A stretch of 5,067 nucleotides of DNA from assembly GCA_937871635.1 (NCBI GenBank), contig CALMNS010000729.1, forward strand, positions 1-5,067. The letters run 5' to 3'. Each line of letters starts with the position of its first letter. The first letter of the stretch is position 1. Made by a program: the position numbers and the translations under genes. Below are positions 4,574 to 5,067 of the stretch, piece by piece. Under the pieces are notes generated by a model. It saw only the letters and a list, made by a program, of their open reading frames with translations, made no database searches and was not told the origin of the DNA. The DNA comes from an uncultured Solirubrobacter sp. GTDB lineage: Bacteria > Actinomycetota > Thermoleophilia > Solirubrobacterales > Solirubrobacteraceae.

Positions 4574-5067
4574 GTGGCCGAGGCGATCCACCGATTCGAC
4601 GCGGGCCGGCTCTCGCTGGACCTGCTGGCGACGCTCGGCGATCGCCGCGAGGAGCGGTTGCCCGACGCGGCCGCCCTGGACGCGTGGTTGCTCGGCGCCG
4701 GCCTCGACGCGGGTCGCTCCGGCGCCGATGATCAGGACCTGGCGCAGGTGCGCGCGCGGCGCGGGGCGCTCTTTCGCGTGGTCGACGCCGTGATGCGCGG
4801 CGGCCGTCCGTCCGCCGAGGACCTCGACGTGCTCAACGCCGCGGCGGCAGCGCCGGCGCCCGCGCCGCGGCTGGCGCTCGACGCCGACGGTCTTCGCCGC
4901 CTGAGCCCTGCCCCGCGAGTCCCCGAGCTCCTCGGGGCGATCGCGCGGGACGCCATCGACCTGCTGACGGGGCCGCAGCGCCCGTTGCTGCGCGAATGCG
5001 CCGCCGAGGACTGCAGCGGGATCTACGTCGACGCCTCGCGTGGGCGCAACCGGCGCTGGTGCTCGAC
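4574..5067 (+). CDS. CGNR zinc-finger (ABATE-domain) protein, 5' part only
   Basis: The frame is open from GTG 4574 to the right edge, giving 164 residues of an unfinished protein. It starts FDAGRLSLDLLATLGDRR (residues 7-24), the usual N-terminal strand and helix of the ABATE (stress-induced, putative RNA/DNA-binding) domain. It continues through DAWLLGAGLD, a helix GALFRVVDAVMRGGRPSAED, and a variable Ala/Pro stretch (about 98-106). The C-terminal zinc finger begins at RECAAEDCSGIYVD, followed by ASRGRNRRWCS, with Cys142, Cys147 and Cys163 visible; the fourth ligand, in the CGNR motif itself, would fall just past the window edge. Family proteins are near 180-200 residues, so only a short end is missing. 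They are regarded as putative transcription regulators of unknown targets. GTG is chosen for its position directly before the conserved start and its leaderless -10. It probably has its own promoter despite lying 18 bp after the mmcQ-like gene. Confidence 0.93.
   Translation, partial: MAEAIHRFDAGRLSLDLLATLGDRREERLPDAAALDAWLLGAGLDAGRSGADDQDLAQVRARRGALFRVVDAVMRGGRPSAEDLDVLNAAAAAPAPAPRLALDADGLRRLSPAPRVPELLGAIARDAIDLLTGPQRPLLRECAAEDCSGIYVDASRGRNRRWCS

Noticed and set aside
1..5067. CRISPR array, tRNA, rRNA, intact insertion sequence or a new defence-like system
   Set aside because: No regularly spaced repeats, no cloverleaf or rRNA-like sequence, no transposase catalytic domain, and no defence gene domains were seen; apart from the first gene, whose function is unassigned, the intact genes fit known families.

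Overview
The window is very GC-rich DNA with dense coding and a strong bias for G or C at third codon positions. The protein sequences (CGNR/ABATE protein, MmcQ/YjbR protein, and PcaH/PcaG of the actinobacterial type) point to a high-GC actinobacterium. A soil lineage, possibly Thermoleophilia-like, is plausible, but that finer placement is a guess.

Left part (1-1641, plus strand): the 3' end of a conserved actinobacterial protein of unknown function overlaps by 8 bp the start of a complete fumarylacetoacetase gene, the last enzyme of tyrosine/homogentisate breakdown. A small hairpin (1644-1667) separates it from the next genes, which converge on it.

Middle (1689-2884, minus strand): pcaH and pcaG encode the two chains of protocatechuate 3,4-dioxygenase, which opens the aromatic ring at the head of the protocatechuate branch of the beta-ketoadipate pathway. 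pcaG overlaps the pcaH stop and has no ATG, GTG or TTG where it should start. A CTG behind a very strong Shine-Dalgarno sequence appears to be the start. No pcaB, pcaL or pcaIJ follows or precedes the pair.

Upstream of pcaH (2885-3400) lies about 500 bp of decayed coding sequence. It holds a recognisable C-terminal end of a thiolase (pcaF-like) that runs into the pcaH start, an unidentified protein-like piece, and a helix-turn-helix remnant. This looks like the wreck of a longer pca operon, leaving pcaHG orphaned.

Right part (3401-5067, plus strand): a small VOC (glyoxalase/dioxygenase fold) protein, a 330-bp gene-free stretch with a perfect 14-bp palindrome, an MmcQ/YjbR-family gene with a 10-bp tandem repeat at the end of its conserved domain, and the start of a CGNR zinc-finger (ABATE) putative regulator that runs off the window. 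The last two genes each have a TANNNT hexamer 6-7 nt before the start codon, as expected of leaderless transcripts.

The theme of the left and middle parts is aromatic compound catabolism (homogentisate and protocatechuate branches). I see no CRISPR array, tRNA, rRNA or intact mobile element, and no convincing wholly new system. The points most worth following are the CTG start of pcaG, the decayed pca operon, and the small repeats around the mmcQ and CGNR genes.
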